Shown here piece by piece: positions 50,415 through 62,169 of a stretch of 64,000 nucleotides of DNA. The notes beneath the pieces were generated by a model. That model did not search any database. It saw only the letters and a list, made by a program, of their open reading frames with translations, and was not told where the DNA came from. The stretch is from Blastomyces gilchristii SLH14081. Its lineage: Eukaryota > Ascomycota > Eurotiomycetes > Onygenales > Ajellomycetaceae. The first letter of the stretch is position 1. The number at the start of each line of letters is the position of its first letter. The stretch lies in assembly GCF_000003855.2 (NCBI RefSeq), contig NW_003101677.1, forward strand, positions 244,922-308,921. The letters are read 5' to 3'. Both the position numbers and the translations under genes were made by a program.

Positions 50415-50672
50415 TGTAAGAAATCCCGCTCTCTATGAATTCTTTACCTCTATTTCTATCTCTTGTGTAATCAATAGAGTTAGCGACTCTTGACTACATA
50501 CAACTATATAGACTGAAGTTTGTGAATACTATTCATAACTCAGTTTAAATGCTATTATACATTCAATCTCTACATTTTATCTTTCTACTGTGAATACTTC
50601 TAGTAGTTAACAGTATATATCACATCAAGCTGTAAACATCTGAATAATTGTCTGTGAGTACTTATTCTTACA
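50415..50672 (+). repeat. Gypsy 5' LTR
   Basis: 258 bp, TGTAAGAAATCCCGCT...TTCTTACA; near-identical to 57921-58178. Confidence 0.95.
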
Positions 50673-51730
50673 TTTCAAGCTCAGTCAGTCAGCAATCATC
50701 TGTTATGACTGAAAGAACTAGAAACTTGTATACTTCAATCTCTGTGAACTCTACTGCAGACACTCAGAAGCAGTCATCTGAATCATGAATAATCTCTGTA
50801 AAAGAAGTCTCAGAGAACTTATTAATTACTTACAGAACATCATTCTCTACATCTATGATAGAGAAACTCTTCAAACTCATAAATAAATCAATTTCAGTGA
50901 AGAACATTCTTAAGCATCTTCTATGAAATTAAGCTATTTTTCTATAAGAAATGCTTACTATCTGCAAACACTCTCAAACTGAGTCTCTAGACATAATCTT
51001 CAGAGACATCTGTGAACTGAAAAGAAACTTTCTTAAGTTACAATTACTTAAGGTCACTTATTGAATCACAATCTATAAAAGCTTTTACAAGTTTGTATTT
51101 GAAATTAACTCACAAGCTCAGCTGTGTGATATAAAAGATGAAGAAGCTGTTATCTATACAATAACAGATCTCTATTACACTGAAGTTAAGAACTGGCTGA
51201 ATTATCTAGAGAATGATTATAAGAGATCTTACTAGTCTGTTCTCAAGATCTATTTAGAGAATAAGTTGAGAGACTCTGTAAGTCAGACAGAGAACATCTG
51301 AGCTGTAATTATTAATATCAGAAAAAGAGATAAGAAATCTGATGAAAACTACTCACAGCACTTTATGAAATTATGATATGAATTAAGATCTGTGAAAACA
51401 GAGCTCTGAAACAAGACCTGAATGATGATATTTATAAAGAAGCTGAATAAAGATATGTAGAACAAGCTCATTGAGTAAGACTCTAAGCTCTTAACTCTGA
51501 AGAAACTAATGACTCTCATTTACTGCTTATAAATCACTGTGAGAGTCACAGACTTATGAAGAGTAGATCACTGATCAGCTCTGTGAGAGTTAGAATAACA
51601 GAGAACAGATTTATCAGAAAAAGATAACAAGATATAGAGAGTTTTATATCTGACTGCTGAGCAGAGAGAAAGAGCTTTACAAGCTTCTATGAACAGAGTG
51701 TATAACAGAGAGACTAAGAAAAAGAGACTC

Positions 51731-51772
51731 TGCTTTATCTATTCTAAATCAGAACATCTTTATGCAAACTAT
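51731..51772 (+). pseudogene. Decayed gag zinc knuckle of the Gypsy element
   Basis: Reads CFIYSKSEHLYANY. The spacing matches C-x2-C-x4-H-x4-C with the second and third Cys replaced by Tyr (TGT/TGC to TAT/TAC), the change expected from G-to-A mutation. Confidence 0.75.
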
Positions 51773-52510
51773 CTGAATAAATTAAAATAGAAATTTGAGA
51801 AGTTACAGACAGAGTCAGTAACAGTCTTCTTAAAAGTCTTGAAGCTGATATCTGAATCTGTTACTTTCTCATTGAAAATACTTACTTATGAGAAGAGACT
51901 ATGTCACAGTACTACTACTCTATAAGTATGAGAAGTATTAATGAACTCAGAATCTCAGATCACTGTAGTGTCTCTAAAGCTTATGAAGTGAATAAGCTGA
52001 AAGATGAAAACTGAAAATCAGCTCTTATAACAAGCAGAGTGCAAGAACTCAGATCTGAGAGCTGAGAGACTTATAAGAGTTATCTTTGAATTGCAAGATC
52101 TCTCTGAAATCTGAAGAAGATTTACAGAAACTGTAATTATTATAAATATCACAGATGACATATACTTGAGACTTATATAACTTTAAAGACACAATTTATA
52201 CATAGCTGTCTGCAAGTCAGGTTTATACTTCTGATCAGTATTGACAGACTTACTTATAAAGATAGAATCAGTTGATGCTGCAGAGTTAATTAGAGAAGAC
52301 AAGCTCATCTATATAATAACTTTATAAGTATCTGATAATCTTACAGTTATGAAAACTGAGCTTCAGATATTAGAGAAATACTGAGATCTCATAGAGATAT
52401 TCAGCTTAGTAAAGACAGCTGAGCTTTCTTCTCACTGTGAGAAGAATCTGATAATAAACTTGATAGAAGAGTAGAAACTCTTCTAAGAATCAATCTATAA
52501 GCTCTTCTAT

Positions 52511-53150
52511 TATGAGACAGAGATCTTGCAGATCTATATAAAGAAGAATCTGAAGAATGACTTTATTCAATCTTCACAGGTCTCTGTGAGAGTCTCTGTA
52601 ATATTTGTGAAGAAGAAGAATAATGATCTCAGATTATATGTAGACTACTGTGATCTGAACTTCAAGATAATAAAGAGCTATTATTCTCTGTCTCTGATTG
52701 AGAATGTGATTAACTGTCTTATAAGAGCTATCATATTTATATAACTGAATATAATCAATGTATATACACAGCTGTGAATACAGTCTGAGAATAAATGAAA
52801 GACTGTCTTCAGAACTGCACTGAGATTGTTTAAATATCTAGTGATATCTTTTAATCTGACTAATATCTCTACAGCATTTCAGTCTTTTATTAATAAAATA
52901 TTTCATGTATATCTGAATGTCTTTATAATAATATATCTGAATGATGTGATGATGTACTTTATAAAAGAGAAAGAACACACTGAGCATGTGTAAAGTGTAT
53001 TGAAGATCTTAGATGAGACAGAACTGTATATTAAGCTTACAAAGTGCAACTTCAGTATCTATCAGATTAATTTCCTAGAATATGTAATCACTGTAAATAA
53101 TATTCAGATAAAACTCTTACAGATTAAGACTATTCTATTATAATCAGAGT
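52511..53150 (+). pseudogene. Gypsy reverse transcriptase remnant
   Basis: Seen: IYIKKNLKNDFIQSSQ, VSVIFVKKKNNDLRLYVDYC and SYYSLSLIENVI, matching the Gypsy RT N-terminal blocks. The catalytic box reads YLND at about 52933, where an intact element has YLDD or YVDD, so an active-site Asp is lost. Several stops interrupt the frame. Confidence 0.85.
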
Positions 53151-53289
53151 TAACTAGTATTTATGAGATTCAGATCTTTCTGAGCTTCATGAATTTCTAT
53201 AGATGATTTATCTTTATATTTACAAGAATCTTCTTAACTCTTACAGATATACTGAAAAGTGAAAATAAGAAGAAGTTATTCTATAAATA

Positions 53290-53560
53290 AAGAATGAAAA
53301 GATTGTTAAGAAGAGAGAACTGTGAGAACTTTCTTATCTTAGAAGCTTATGAGATCTTTATAAGATTGAAACAGATATTTATAGACACAGTGATACTATT
53401 TCACTTTAATCTCTTACTTTTAATCAGATTAAAGACAGATATCTTCTTCTTTATAATTTCAGAAATAGTCTCATAACTATAGTTAAATGAGAACTGAGTT
53501 TTAATAATCTTTTTCTTATAAAAGATGCAATCTGTGAAGATTAACTATAACATTTATAAT
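53290..53560 (+). pseudogene. Gypsy RNase H remnant
   Basis: Seen: FIRLKQIFIDTVILFHFN and IRLKTDIFFFIISEIVS, the RNase H start in which intact elements have LETDASGxAISGILSQ. The key TDAS motif is mutated. Confidence 0.8.
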
Positions 53561-54254
53561 TAGAAGCTTCTTATAATAGTGAAATTCTTTCATCACTGAT
53601 ATCACTACTTTAAGAGCCTTATAACAGTGATTACTATTAGAACTGATTATGATAGCTTATAACAGTTTACTTCAATCAAGAAACTCTCACAGTGATAGAT
53701 TCACTGAGTTCAGAGACTGAGTGAGTTCTGATTCAAGATAGAATATATTAAGAGAACTAAGAACTCAGCAGATGAACTCTCTTATAGATCAGACTATGTT
53801 AAGAAGATCAGAGTGACAGATACAGAGAGACTAGAGAAGACAGAAAAGCTTCACAGAATGCTTAAACTGAGTGTTATAAAGAGATTGACTGAAGAGTCTC
53901 TCAATTCTCTGTGAGAGAAGAAGAAAGAGAGAGAAAAGAAGTCTACATAATTACTCTCTATAACACTAAGAGTTAACACTCTGAGAATCTCTGTGAGAAT
54001 TCTTAAAGAGAGTATCTATAATCTGAAGAGTTTATAAGCTTTGAGAAGTACTGTGAAAGACCTGATATAAGAAGAAATAGAGTATAAGTCTTTGTAAAAT
54101 CTTCTATTCAGATTGTCTGAACTGTAACTGAAGAATGAATATACTCAGTATATTTAAAAACTGCTCACAGCAGAGATTAACTCTGCAGAAATAAAGAATT
54201 AAAGAGACTTAAATAATCTCTTATAAAGAGAGAACTGAATTTATATATCTATGA

Positions 54255-54850
54255 ATAAGTTTCTATGCATAGAACTTATTAAAAGATATTATGACTCTTC
54301 TCTAGTGAGTCATTTTACAGACACTAGAACTTATAAGTTATTTATAAGAAAATACTTCTGATCAAAGATATAAGAACTTATGAAGAAGATAGTAAACTCT
54401 TATACTATTTGTCAGAGTTTGTGAGTAGTGTGATTCAGATTATATAAAGAACTTACTCCTCTATTCATCTTATAGAAATCTTAGAAACAGCTAGAAATAA
54501 ATACTCTTATAAGTCTCTCTGAAAGCAAGAATATATATAATACCTGCTTTGACAGTGTGCTGATGATAGTGAATTACTTTATCAAGATAATACACTTTAT
54601 ACTCATCTGTAAGAACTTGAAGTTAAAGAATTTAACTCATATCTTTGTTTATAATATAATCTGATTGCATGAGTTGTCTGTGAATATTATCTCAGACAGA
54701 GAATCAATCTTCATAGAAGAGTTCTGATCTGATCTGATAACTATACTGAAGATCTTACAAGATCTAAGTACAGCTTTTCATTAACAGATAGATGATTAAA
54801 TAGAATATCTGATAAGTATATTGAAACAGTATCTGCAGTGCTTTATCAAT
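54255..54850 (+). pseudogene. Gypsy integrase remnant
   Basis: The zinc-binding H2C2 part is readable as HFTDTRTYKLF and NSYTICQS. The core has NIISDRESIF (second catalytic Asp) and STAFH followed by an IE-containing segment, where intact elements have TAFHPQTDGQ. Stops occur at positions expected for Trp, Gln and Arg codons. Confidence 0.85.
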
Positions 54851-55201
54851 TACAATCAGAATGACTGAGTGTATTAATTATTACTTACAGAGTTCATATA
54901 CAATAACTTAAAGTATGTTAGTATAGATAAAACTCTCTTTGAGATACTCACTGAGACTTATTCACAGATAATCTTGATAAACTCATAAGAGTATACTATA
55001 AAGTGTGATAATGTCTGTGAATGAGCTGAGAGAATTCAGAAGATTTGAAAGAAAGCTTATAAATTCTTAAGAAAGACTCAAGAGTATTAGAAGAGATACT
55101 ATGACTTTAAGTATATTATAAAGAGTTTTAAGAAAGATAATAGAGTCTGACTGAGTCTAGAAAATATCATTATATAAAGATCTAGTAAGAAGCTGAATCT
55201 C

Positions 55202-55423
55202 TTGCAGACAGAGTCTTATAAGATTATGAAGAAAATTAGTTTACAGTTCTATAGATTGAAACTATTATCTGAATTGCAGATATATAATATTTTTTATATC
55301 TCTTTACTTCATAAATATAAGAAATTCTTAGAAGAAAATCCTGTAACTTATCACTCTGTCTGCAAAGTACTAGAGAGTGAAAGAGAATATCAGATTAAAG
55401 AAATTATTAATTCAGAGAAGTGA
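55202..55423 (+). pseudogene. Gypsy integrase C-terminus / chromodomain-like remnant
   Basis: A 73-codon frame reads FYRLKLLSELQIYNIFYISL, the GPY/F-side motif of chromoviral integrases (YRLKLP...IHNVFHVSLL), then YQIKEIINSE at the end, the position of a chromodomain (WEVEEILDSR in intact relatives). Confidence 0.8.
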
Positions 55424-57203
55424 GATTATAAGCTCTGATTCAAGATTCAGTGATAAGAGTATTCTGATAAGATGAATAAGTTCACTTGAGAATTATTCAG
55501 ATAGATAAGATATCTGCAGAAGCTGAGACATAACTTTCATACTATAAATTCTGATAAGTCAGAATAATGCAGTCTTCACTAAGAACCTGATTATAATAAA
55601 GATATTAATACTATCATTTATAAGTTCTAGTTTATAAGATAATGAGTTTCTACTGAAATGAACAGTCTACAGTATATATAAGAGAAGAAGAAATCATACT
55701 CTTATTAAAGTTAAAAAATAAGAAAATAAAAACAGAACTGTGAATACAATTTAGAGATTAACAAAGAAAAAATAAAGAAAACTCAAATTCACATTCTTAA
55801 TACTTATAACACTCAATCTCTTCACAACTATCAATTTTCTTCTTCAAAGAAGTAGAGAGTATTATATCTATAATACAGATAATTATTGCATTTAACATAA
55901 AGACTGTCAGAAATGCACAGACTTCAGAGAAGTCAGATATCAGAGTATGTATAATTACAGCAGAGTCTTGAGAACTGACTGTCTGTATATATAATTAGAT
56001 ATCTCTTATAAAGCTGTGTCTGCTCTCTCAGTTGTACTGAAGTATTCAGTCTGAAAATAATTGAGACACAGAGAGAGAGCTCATCTGTTCAGATCAACTC
56101 TCATTATAAATTTATAGTATTTACATTATCTTGATTATCTGAATTTTACAGGTATCTAAGAACTCATCTCTCATTAACAATGAGATTATAGAAATGCACT
56201 GCAGTGTGAGAATCATTGATAGAGAATTTAGACATATTTATATATATCTGATCAGAGATTGTGCAGATAGAGAGAGAATAATTGTAGATCTGCAGAGCTG
56301 TAGAAGACACTAATAATACTAGAAGCTTTATAAGAACTGTTAGCTAGAGTCTGTAAGAAATTATTTATAAGAAGACTTACAGCAAAGAGAGAGACTGTGC
56401 TGCTTGAAGTCAGAAACTGATCTGAGAGAGGTATAAAGTTAGCTGCTAATCTGAAGATCAGATGTAATGACAGAGCTGAGAGAGATAAAGACACTGTTAT
56501 AAGTAGTAATATCTCTGCTTTATTAACTGATAAAAAGTGATCAGAGAAGTTGCAGAGATACTTACAAAAAGCTCAGCAGTGATCAGATATTATTATGAAA
56601 ATATTAAAATTAAAAAAATTTTTTATTCTTGAAAAGTTCTTGAATTAATATGCAGATATTATCAGAAATACTCTCTCTCTATTATTTGAGTGAAAACACT
56701 TCACAGATGAATGAGAATACTCATAGTTTATAAGAATAAGAGCTATTACAGAAAAAGAGAAAAGAAGATAAGATTTTACAGACAGATCTGAGATATTTAT
56801 ACTACTCTAGAGAGATTTACTTATATAATAAATAATCTCACAGAACAGTCAGATCACTCTAGTAAATAAAGAGTAATTATAAATCACAGATCTGAATCTT
56901 TCTATATAATTATAAAGAGTGATTACAGACTATGAATATCTTGATTCTATAATTCTACAGAGTTAATAAAAGAATGAAAAATTTCTCACAATTCTACAGT
57001 GTCAAAGAACAATGATTTATAAGAATAAGTAAAAGATTAACTTATAAATACTTCTCTTTAATAAGAATAATCTCATAGAGAGTGATTCATCTATGAGATG
57101 AATCTGTGTAATGATTACACAAGAATTTTATAAAAATAGTTAAGAGTCAACTGAAACTCTTCTATATAAAAAATATGAGATGAATCTGTGTGATAGTCAG
57201 AGA

Positions 57204-57707
57204 TAGACTTACCGCTGAGACTATGAATTTCACATTTGATCTCATTTGATCTGGTCTCATACATTTCTTGGCGTGAATCCCGCTGGGACTGACTATCAAA
57301 AAAACATGTAAAGTGACTATATATCAGATCTTAAAATGAAATCATAACTTGAAAAAAATGAGAAAGTGATCTCATTTGATCTTATTTAGTCTCATTCTTG
57401 GTATAAAGTTACTATTTTTAGACATTTTAAGGTTTTTTAGACTATTTTTAATTTTTTAAAAAGTAACACTTTTTAGTAATGCTCAAATAAGATTTAAAGT
57501 CATTTAAAGCAATAAAAATAATTTAAATTGAGAAGTGAAAATCATGGTCTCATTTGAAAAATGTGATAAGAGTAGATAGTAAGTTTCACTGAGACAGTAT
57601 GAAACTACTATCTAATGTTAAAACCGTGTAATGGGATCAGTTGAATTGATAATGAGACTATCAAAAAATCTGATTCTGGTCTCAGACACGGTTACACAGT
57701 CAGTCTA
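57204..57707. mobile_element. MITE-like non-autonomous TIR element, 504 bp
   Basis: Both ends match those of the 43619-49373 transposon: about 90 bp at the left (CATTTGATCTCATTTGATCT, CATACATTTCTTGGCGTGA) and about 40 bp at the right (TTCTGGTCTCAGACACGG, CAGTCTA). The centre differs and has no coding frame. An exact 8-bp TSD GTCAGAGA flanks it (57196-57203 and 57708-57715). It sits between the chromodomain end and the 3' LTR of the Gypsy element, so it is the youngest detectable layer there. Confidence 0.88.
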
Positions 57708-57920
57708 GTCAGAGAAGAATCTGTAGATTATAAAGAATCTTATAAAATAAGAAACTAAGTGACAGACTCTTTTCTCTTTATAATAATAAGAGATTTTTCC
57801 TCACTGAGATTTTTTATAGATATGAAGAGTTTTTAGTGAGTATCACTGCAGTGCTGAGCTGATTCTATGAAATCACTCAGTGAAAGGCTTTACAGATAAA
57901 GCCTTAGAGAGAGAGAAGTA

Positions 57921-58178
57921 TATAAGAAATTCTGCTCTTCACAGATTCTTTATCTCTATTTCTATCTCTTATATAATCAATAGAGTTAGTGACTCTTGAC
58001 TATACATAATTATATAGACTGAAGTTCATGAATACTATTCATAACTCAGCTTGAATACTATTATATATTCAATCTCTACATTTTATCTTTCTACTGTAAA
58101 TACTTCTAGTAGTTAACAGTATATATTACATCAAGCTGCAAACACCCGAATAATCGCCTGTGAGCACTTATTCTTACA
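57921..58178 (+). repeat. Gypsy 3' LTR
   Basis: 258 bp, partner of 50415-50672; its outer end keeps CCCG and CGCC where the other LTR has TCTG and TGTC. Confidence 0.95.
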
Positions 58179-58900
58179 TATATTTATATTTATAAATAAA
58201 TCTTTAAATATTATATAATTAACACATCTTTTCAATTCTTAATTCTTAAGAGCTTAATTAATCTGAGTTCTCTTCTTCTTATTTTTCTTTTATTCAGATG
58301 ACTTTCTTGATAAATTAAAATAGTAGTACTAAGTGTATCAGTGATAGACTCTGTAGATGCAGTTTTTAAATATCACTGATAATAATTACTAAAATCTTTT
58401 ATTAAAAGTAGTAAAGTTCATAGATTTATCTTCTTTAAAAATACTTATTTCTCTATACTATTTCTTAAAGTTCTTAACTAACTTTATTAAAGATATAATA
58501 TCTTTATTATATCAGACATTCTTAGTCTATACTTATATATAATCTATATTAATAGTTAGATTTGTATTTAAGAAGTCTTTCTTTAAGTTAAACTGTTTAA
58601 CTATATCTATCTCTTTAATATTATCTTTAATAAGAGATCAGTTATTTAATCACTTCTCTATATCTCTGTTTTTCAGTGCTTTGCAGAGATTATGATATCA
58701 GATTCTTATATTATCTTGATAGTTTATAATTATAAGTGAGAGTCAATCTTTTAATAAATGAATAATCTTCTTTATATTATTATTCTCACTGTATATATGT
58801 TATAACTCTGTGATATTCACTATTCTTTATATAATATCTCATATCTTTGTCATATCTTCATTCATTTTCTCATATTTCATATATTTGATTTTTCACACAG

Positions 58901-59108
58901 TGATTTTAATATTATATGCTATCTTGGCCTCTGCAGTGACTTCTTCTGAATACTCAGATTCCAGAGGTTCTTCTAGTTCAGAGAAGATATCAGGTTTATC
59001 AAGATTGATGAAGTCCGATATCTTCTTGTTCTTTGCATATTCTAGTATATACTTGTATCAAAGTTTCTAATCTTCAGGAACACTAAGGTGAACTGTCACA
59101 CTAGACAT
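58901..59108 (-). pseudogene. Copia gag-like N-terminal remnant
   Basis: From an ATG at 59108 the minus strand reads SSVTVHLSVPED, then after two stops YKYILEYAKNKKISDFINLD, KPDIFSELEEPLESEYSEEV and AEAKIAYNIKITV. The stops fall at likely former CAG/CAA and TGG codons. Position just inside the upstream LTR and leader suits the gag start. Composition is less decayed than the rest of the element. Confidence 0.6.
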
Positions 59109-59189
59109 TGTCTTATCTGTCATATCAGTTATATTGAATGGATTGAGGAATCAGTTCAAGTATTTGAGGATATGATCAGAAATCAGGGT

Positions 59190-59575
59190 GTATAACAGTT
59201 GAGAATTTCAGAACGTATACGTGTGAGGATCAATCATCGGGAATCAGGTATGGTATAACGGTCGAGTATTTCGGACCGTATATGAATGAGGATCAATCGT
59301 CTCAGTTCAAATGATAGTTATCAGTTCGAATGAGGATTGGGATCGTGTATAATCGTCTCAGTTCGAATGATAGTTATCAAATTCGAATGAGGATTGGGAT
59401 CAGTGTATCGCGCTTCTCTTCAGATGCTGCTTACCAGGAATCGGGTATAACGGTCAAGTAGATCAGACTGTATACAAATGAGGATCAATCATCTCAGTTC
59501 AAATGATTGTTGTCAAATTTGAATGAGGATTGGGATCGGTGTATCGCGCTTCTCTTCAGATGCTGCTTACCAGGC
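59190..59575. repeat. Imperfect tandem repeats in the Copia leader
   Basis: Units containing CAGTTCAAATGATAGTTATC, GAATGAGGATTGGGATC and TATAACGGTC repeat two to four times. A longer segment with GTATCGCGCTTCTCTTCAGATGC and TGCTTACCAGG occurs at about 59406-59437 and again at about 59539-59574. It lies between the gag start and the upstream LTR. CpG-rich compared with the rest of the block. Confidence 0.85.
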
Positions 59576-59582
59576 TCATAAC
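59570..59582 (-). other. Putative Copia primer-binding site (tRNA-iMet anticodon arm)
   Basis: Immediately inside the upstream LTR the element sense strand reads GTTATGAGCC. Its complement, GGCTCATAAC, is the anticodon-loop sequence of eukaryotic initiator tRNA-Met (CAU anticodon). Drosophila copia is known to prime from a half-molecule of this tRNA cut in the anticodon loop, so the same mode is inferred. Confidence 0.6.
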
Positions 59583-59850
59583 TGTCGGAATGGGTGTCAC
59601 AGATGAATATGTTGAAGACATATGAATCTTATGTGTATCAAGATCTGCTTGTTATATTATCTGTACACTCTCTAATATATCTATTTCATACAAAAGATAG
59701 AGCTATTTATAGTAAAATATATGTGCGAGCCAAGAGAGCTAGCATAAGCGAGTATTAGATGAGCATTGTAGTAAGCTGATGATGATGAGAAATATTGTAG
59801 TAATACGATGTTGGTGGCGTTCAGTAGTGTATAACCTCTTTTTCCTGACA
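59583..59850 (-). repeat. Copia LTR (upstream in element sense)
   Basis: 268 bp, TGTCGGAATG...CCTGACA, followed by TSD CGCTG. Retains nearly all CpG and GC sites that are lost in the inner half of its partner. Confidence 0.95.
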
Positions 59851-60761
59851 CGCTGCTAGAATAACTAGAATCAATCTGACCACATATAAAATCTGAAAAG
59901 GAGATGTCAACATTCTTCTTCACCGCTAGAATAATAGGCAGCGTATATCAAATGAGGAAGGGAACCGTGGAGCACACGAATAACTGACACATGCCAAACG
60001 CTGTTGCGGGGATTTCGGAAGCTCTGGCGATAGGCCCGCATTTAGGAGGATTCTTCAGAAGAAAGTCTTACAGAAGGCAAAATGGCACAGGATATAGAAT
60101 AGATTTGTTTTATGATATGAGCAGTAACTTAGAGATCACTGTGAAAACTCGTCTGACGTAGGGAGAAAGAGGAACAGACATGCTTTCATTTCTATAGTTA
60201 CCCAAAAAAGGGAGAGAAAAAGAAAAATTCGCAAGGAAGGTCAAAGAAAAAGGAAAATACAAATCCCAATCCATTTATCATAATCATGTCCTGTTCAATA
60301 CAGTAGTATCTCTATATGTTTGGAAAACGCCATGATTCCCAACCCCCACCCCCACCCCTTCCTTAACCTCCAAAACACAGGAGTTCAAAACACCGAGAAA
60401 GGTCAAAAAAGCCTCGGACAAAGAAAAAAAAGAAAATAGTACAGACCGATTGAGCCAAGTCATCTCAAGTCACATGGTATGACATGAAAGGGCCATGAAA
60501 GAAGAATAAGAAAGGAGAAGCCTAAAAAAAAAAAAGAGAAGAAAAGAAGAAAGGGGAAAAGAGAGGGAAAGTAATCGAAAATATACATTTACATCTCAAA
60601 GTGGCAAGGCATAAAGAAAGAAAAGACAGGCATCGACAGCTGCAAAGTGCAACTGATATATGTGTGCTAGGTTAAAGTTCGCAATTGGAGGAAGGAAGGG
60701 GAAATTTTAAAAAAGAAAGAGAAAGAAAGAAAGAGAAAAAAGAGAGGCCGGGTTGGAAAAA
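59851..60761. other. Gene-island edge, 3' flank of SPO12-like gene
   Basis: Host sequence resumes after the TSD. Purine-rich runs (GAAAGAAAGA-type) at about 60520-60760. No gene recognised. Confidence 0.5.
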
Positions 60762-61371
60762 TCATGCACTCCCGTCTGAGGGCGCTGTTGACCCTGTTTT
60801 GCCTTCAACGGTCATCTTCTCAATGGATTTCCTGCCGATCGCCTTTGCGAAGAGGGTTTGTGGTTTGCCGGCACTGATTCAGAGAAAATAGAGAGATTTT
60901 ATTAGTTCTTGTTTGTTCAAACTTGGAGGATTTCGATCGATTGATTGATGTAGAGAAGGGTTGGCACATGTGGGGAGGGGGAGAGGGAGAGGAGAGCATG
61001 AAAATGCAGCATACTTCTTAAACCGCTTCCCCTTGAGATCGCTCAGCTTCTTGGTACACGGGCTCATGATTCCATCAGATGGCGAGATGTAATGGCCCTT
61101 CTCACTATTTGTTGAGAAAAAGAAAAAAAGAAACGAATTAGTTTAACTGTCAACTACAGAGAGTTCTGGCATATATATACCTCTTCCTGTTTTTCATCTT
61201 CTCTTTCAACACCTGTCTGTGATATTCCATCGACATTTCTGTTGCAGCTTTAAGATCCGTGCCACAGTGTCCAGTTGTCATTGGCGGTGCCGCTCCGGTG
61301 GGGAGATGAGTGTTTGTAGAACGATCGGAGAGCGGTGTGGCCTTCGATGGGCTTGTAGGATTGAATTCCAT
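60762..61371 (-). CDS. SPO12: SPO12-family mitotic-exit protein
   Basis: Three exons in transcript order, 61181-61371, 61015-61104 and 60762-60873, give 130 residues; introns are 76 and 141 nt. Conserved core at about 68-94: HYISPSDGIMSPCTKKLSDL followed by KGKRFKK, containing the two SP sites (about 71-72 and 78-79) that are phosphorylation-type sites in yeast Spo12. The next exon reads GKPQTLFAKAIGRKSIEKM, a basic segment typical of filamentous-fungal members. In yeast, Spo12 belongs to the FEAR network that helps release the Cdc14 phosphatase from the nucleolus in early anaphase; the same role is inferred. The N-terminus is Ser/Thr/Pro-rich and less conserved. Confidence 0.92.
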
Positions 61372-61802
61372 TGCGGTTCGACTTGGACTGGGAGGTTATA
61401 ATGTTCGATCGTAATAAGAACTGGCGTACCCGGCACGGTGGTTCTGCGTAGCCTGTGAGCTTTTGGCTATCGCAAGGTAGCTAGCTCAGAGTGAAGTATA
61501 TTTTTGTCTTCTTTAAACAAACGGACGAGAAGAGTGGTTTGAGAACTGAGGCAGGATAAAATGAAGAGAGATATTTATTAACGGTTGGTGTGAATGTCGG
61601 TACAAAGATCGGGCCAGAGGTGGCTTTTATATGTTGTCGGTGATGTCTTTATTTGTTGATCAGTCAGGGAATAGAGCAGCGGCGTCTCCCTCGATGGTTG
61701 TTCTTCTTTGGCACGTAATTTTGCACAGCAACAACAAGAGTAAGATGAGCTTGACTTGTATTCCCTGTTCCTGGTCAATAATGCAGCTGATGGTGGAAGG
61801 CA

Positions 61803-61832
61803 ATTATTATTATTATTATTATTATTATTATG
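61803..61832. repeat. (TTA)n microsatellite
   Basis: Ten ATT units. Confidence 0.95.
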
Positions 61833-62130
61833 ATTCTTTTCCAGTGGTTTGGGATATATATTATATGGTGGTTATCAGGCCGATAGTTACTACAGCAACC
61901 ACCACCGCAGCAAGGCCGCAACCAACTCAACTCCCGACAAATAACTAATAGACCAACGCCGGACATTTCTTGCGGGGTGGAGGAGTCTCTCGTCTCCGTC
62001 TATGACTCACCGTCATTGCTAAATGCAAATCCCTCCCAGTCCCCCGGGAATCCTGGAGCAACTCTCTCGATCCCTCGCCCTACGCAATTGCCGTGTCAAT
62101 TGTGGAGTCAGCCAGGGCGCGGGATCTATA

Positions 62131-62136
62131 TAGAGA

Positions 62137-62168
<32 letters not shown>

Positions 62169-62169
62169 A
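62131..62169. repeat. (GA)n microsatellite
   Basis: GAGATAGAGAGATA followed by an uninterrupted GA run. Confidence 0.95.

Larger units (their letters stand above)
50415..58178 (+). mobile_element. Chromodomain Gypsy retrotransposon, 7.76 kb
   Basis: LTRs of 258 bp at 50415-50672 and 57921-58178 start TGTAAGAA (TATAAGAA in the second, one G-to-A change) and end TTCTTACA. The TSD is TATAT (50410-50414 and 58179-58183). A purine tract AGAGAGAGAGAAG precedes the 3' LTR. Internal order on the + strand: gag with a decayed zinc knuckle (51731), RT (about 52511-53150), RNase H (about 53290-53560), integrase (about 54255-54850), and a chromodomain-like end (about 55200-55430). This is the Ty3/Gypsy chromovirus order. 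All frames are destroyed by stops of RIP type. The element lies inside the Copia element and carries the MITE at 57204-57707. Confidence 0.94.
40412..59850 (-). mobile_element. Ty1/Copia retrotransposon, host of nested insertions
   Basis: LTRs of 268 bp lie at 40412-40679 and 59583-59850 in direct orientation, flanked by a perfect TSD CGCTG (40407-40411 and 59851-59855). Removing the two nested elements and their duplicated sites leaves about 5.9 kb, a normal Copia length. Sense is the minus strand: the upstream LTR is 59583-59850. Reading from there: a gag-like start (ATG at 59108), then after the Gypsy and TIR insertions an integrase-like segment (about 43610-43200) and reverse transcriptase (42254-42058). 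All frames are broken by stops arising from G-to-A/C-to-T changes. Host DNA resumes at 59851, so this one insertion accounts for the whole AT-rich block. Confidence 0.93.
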
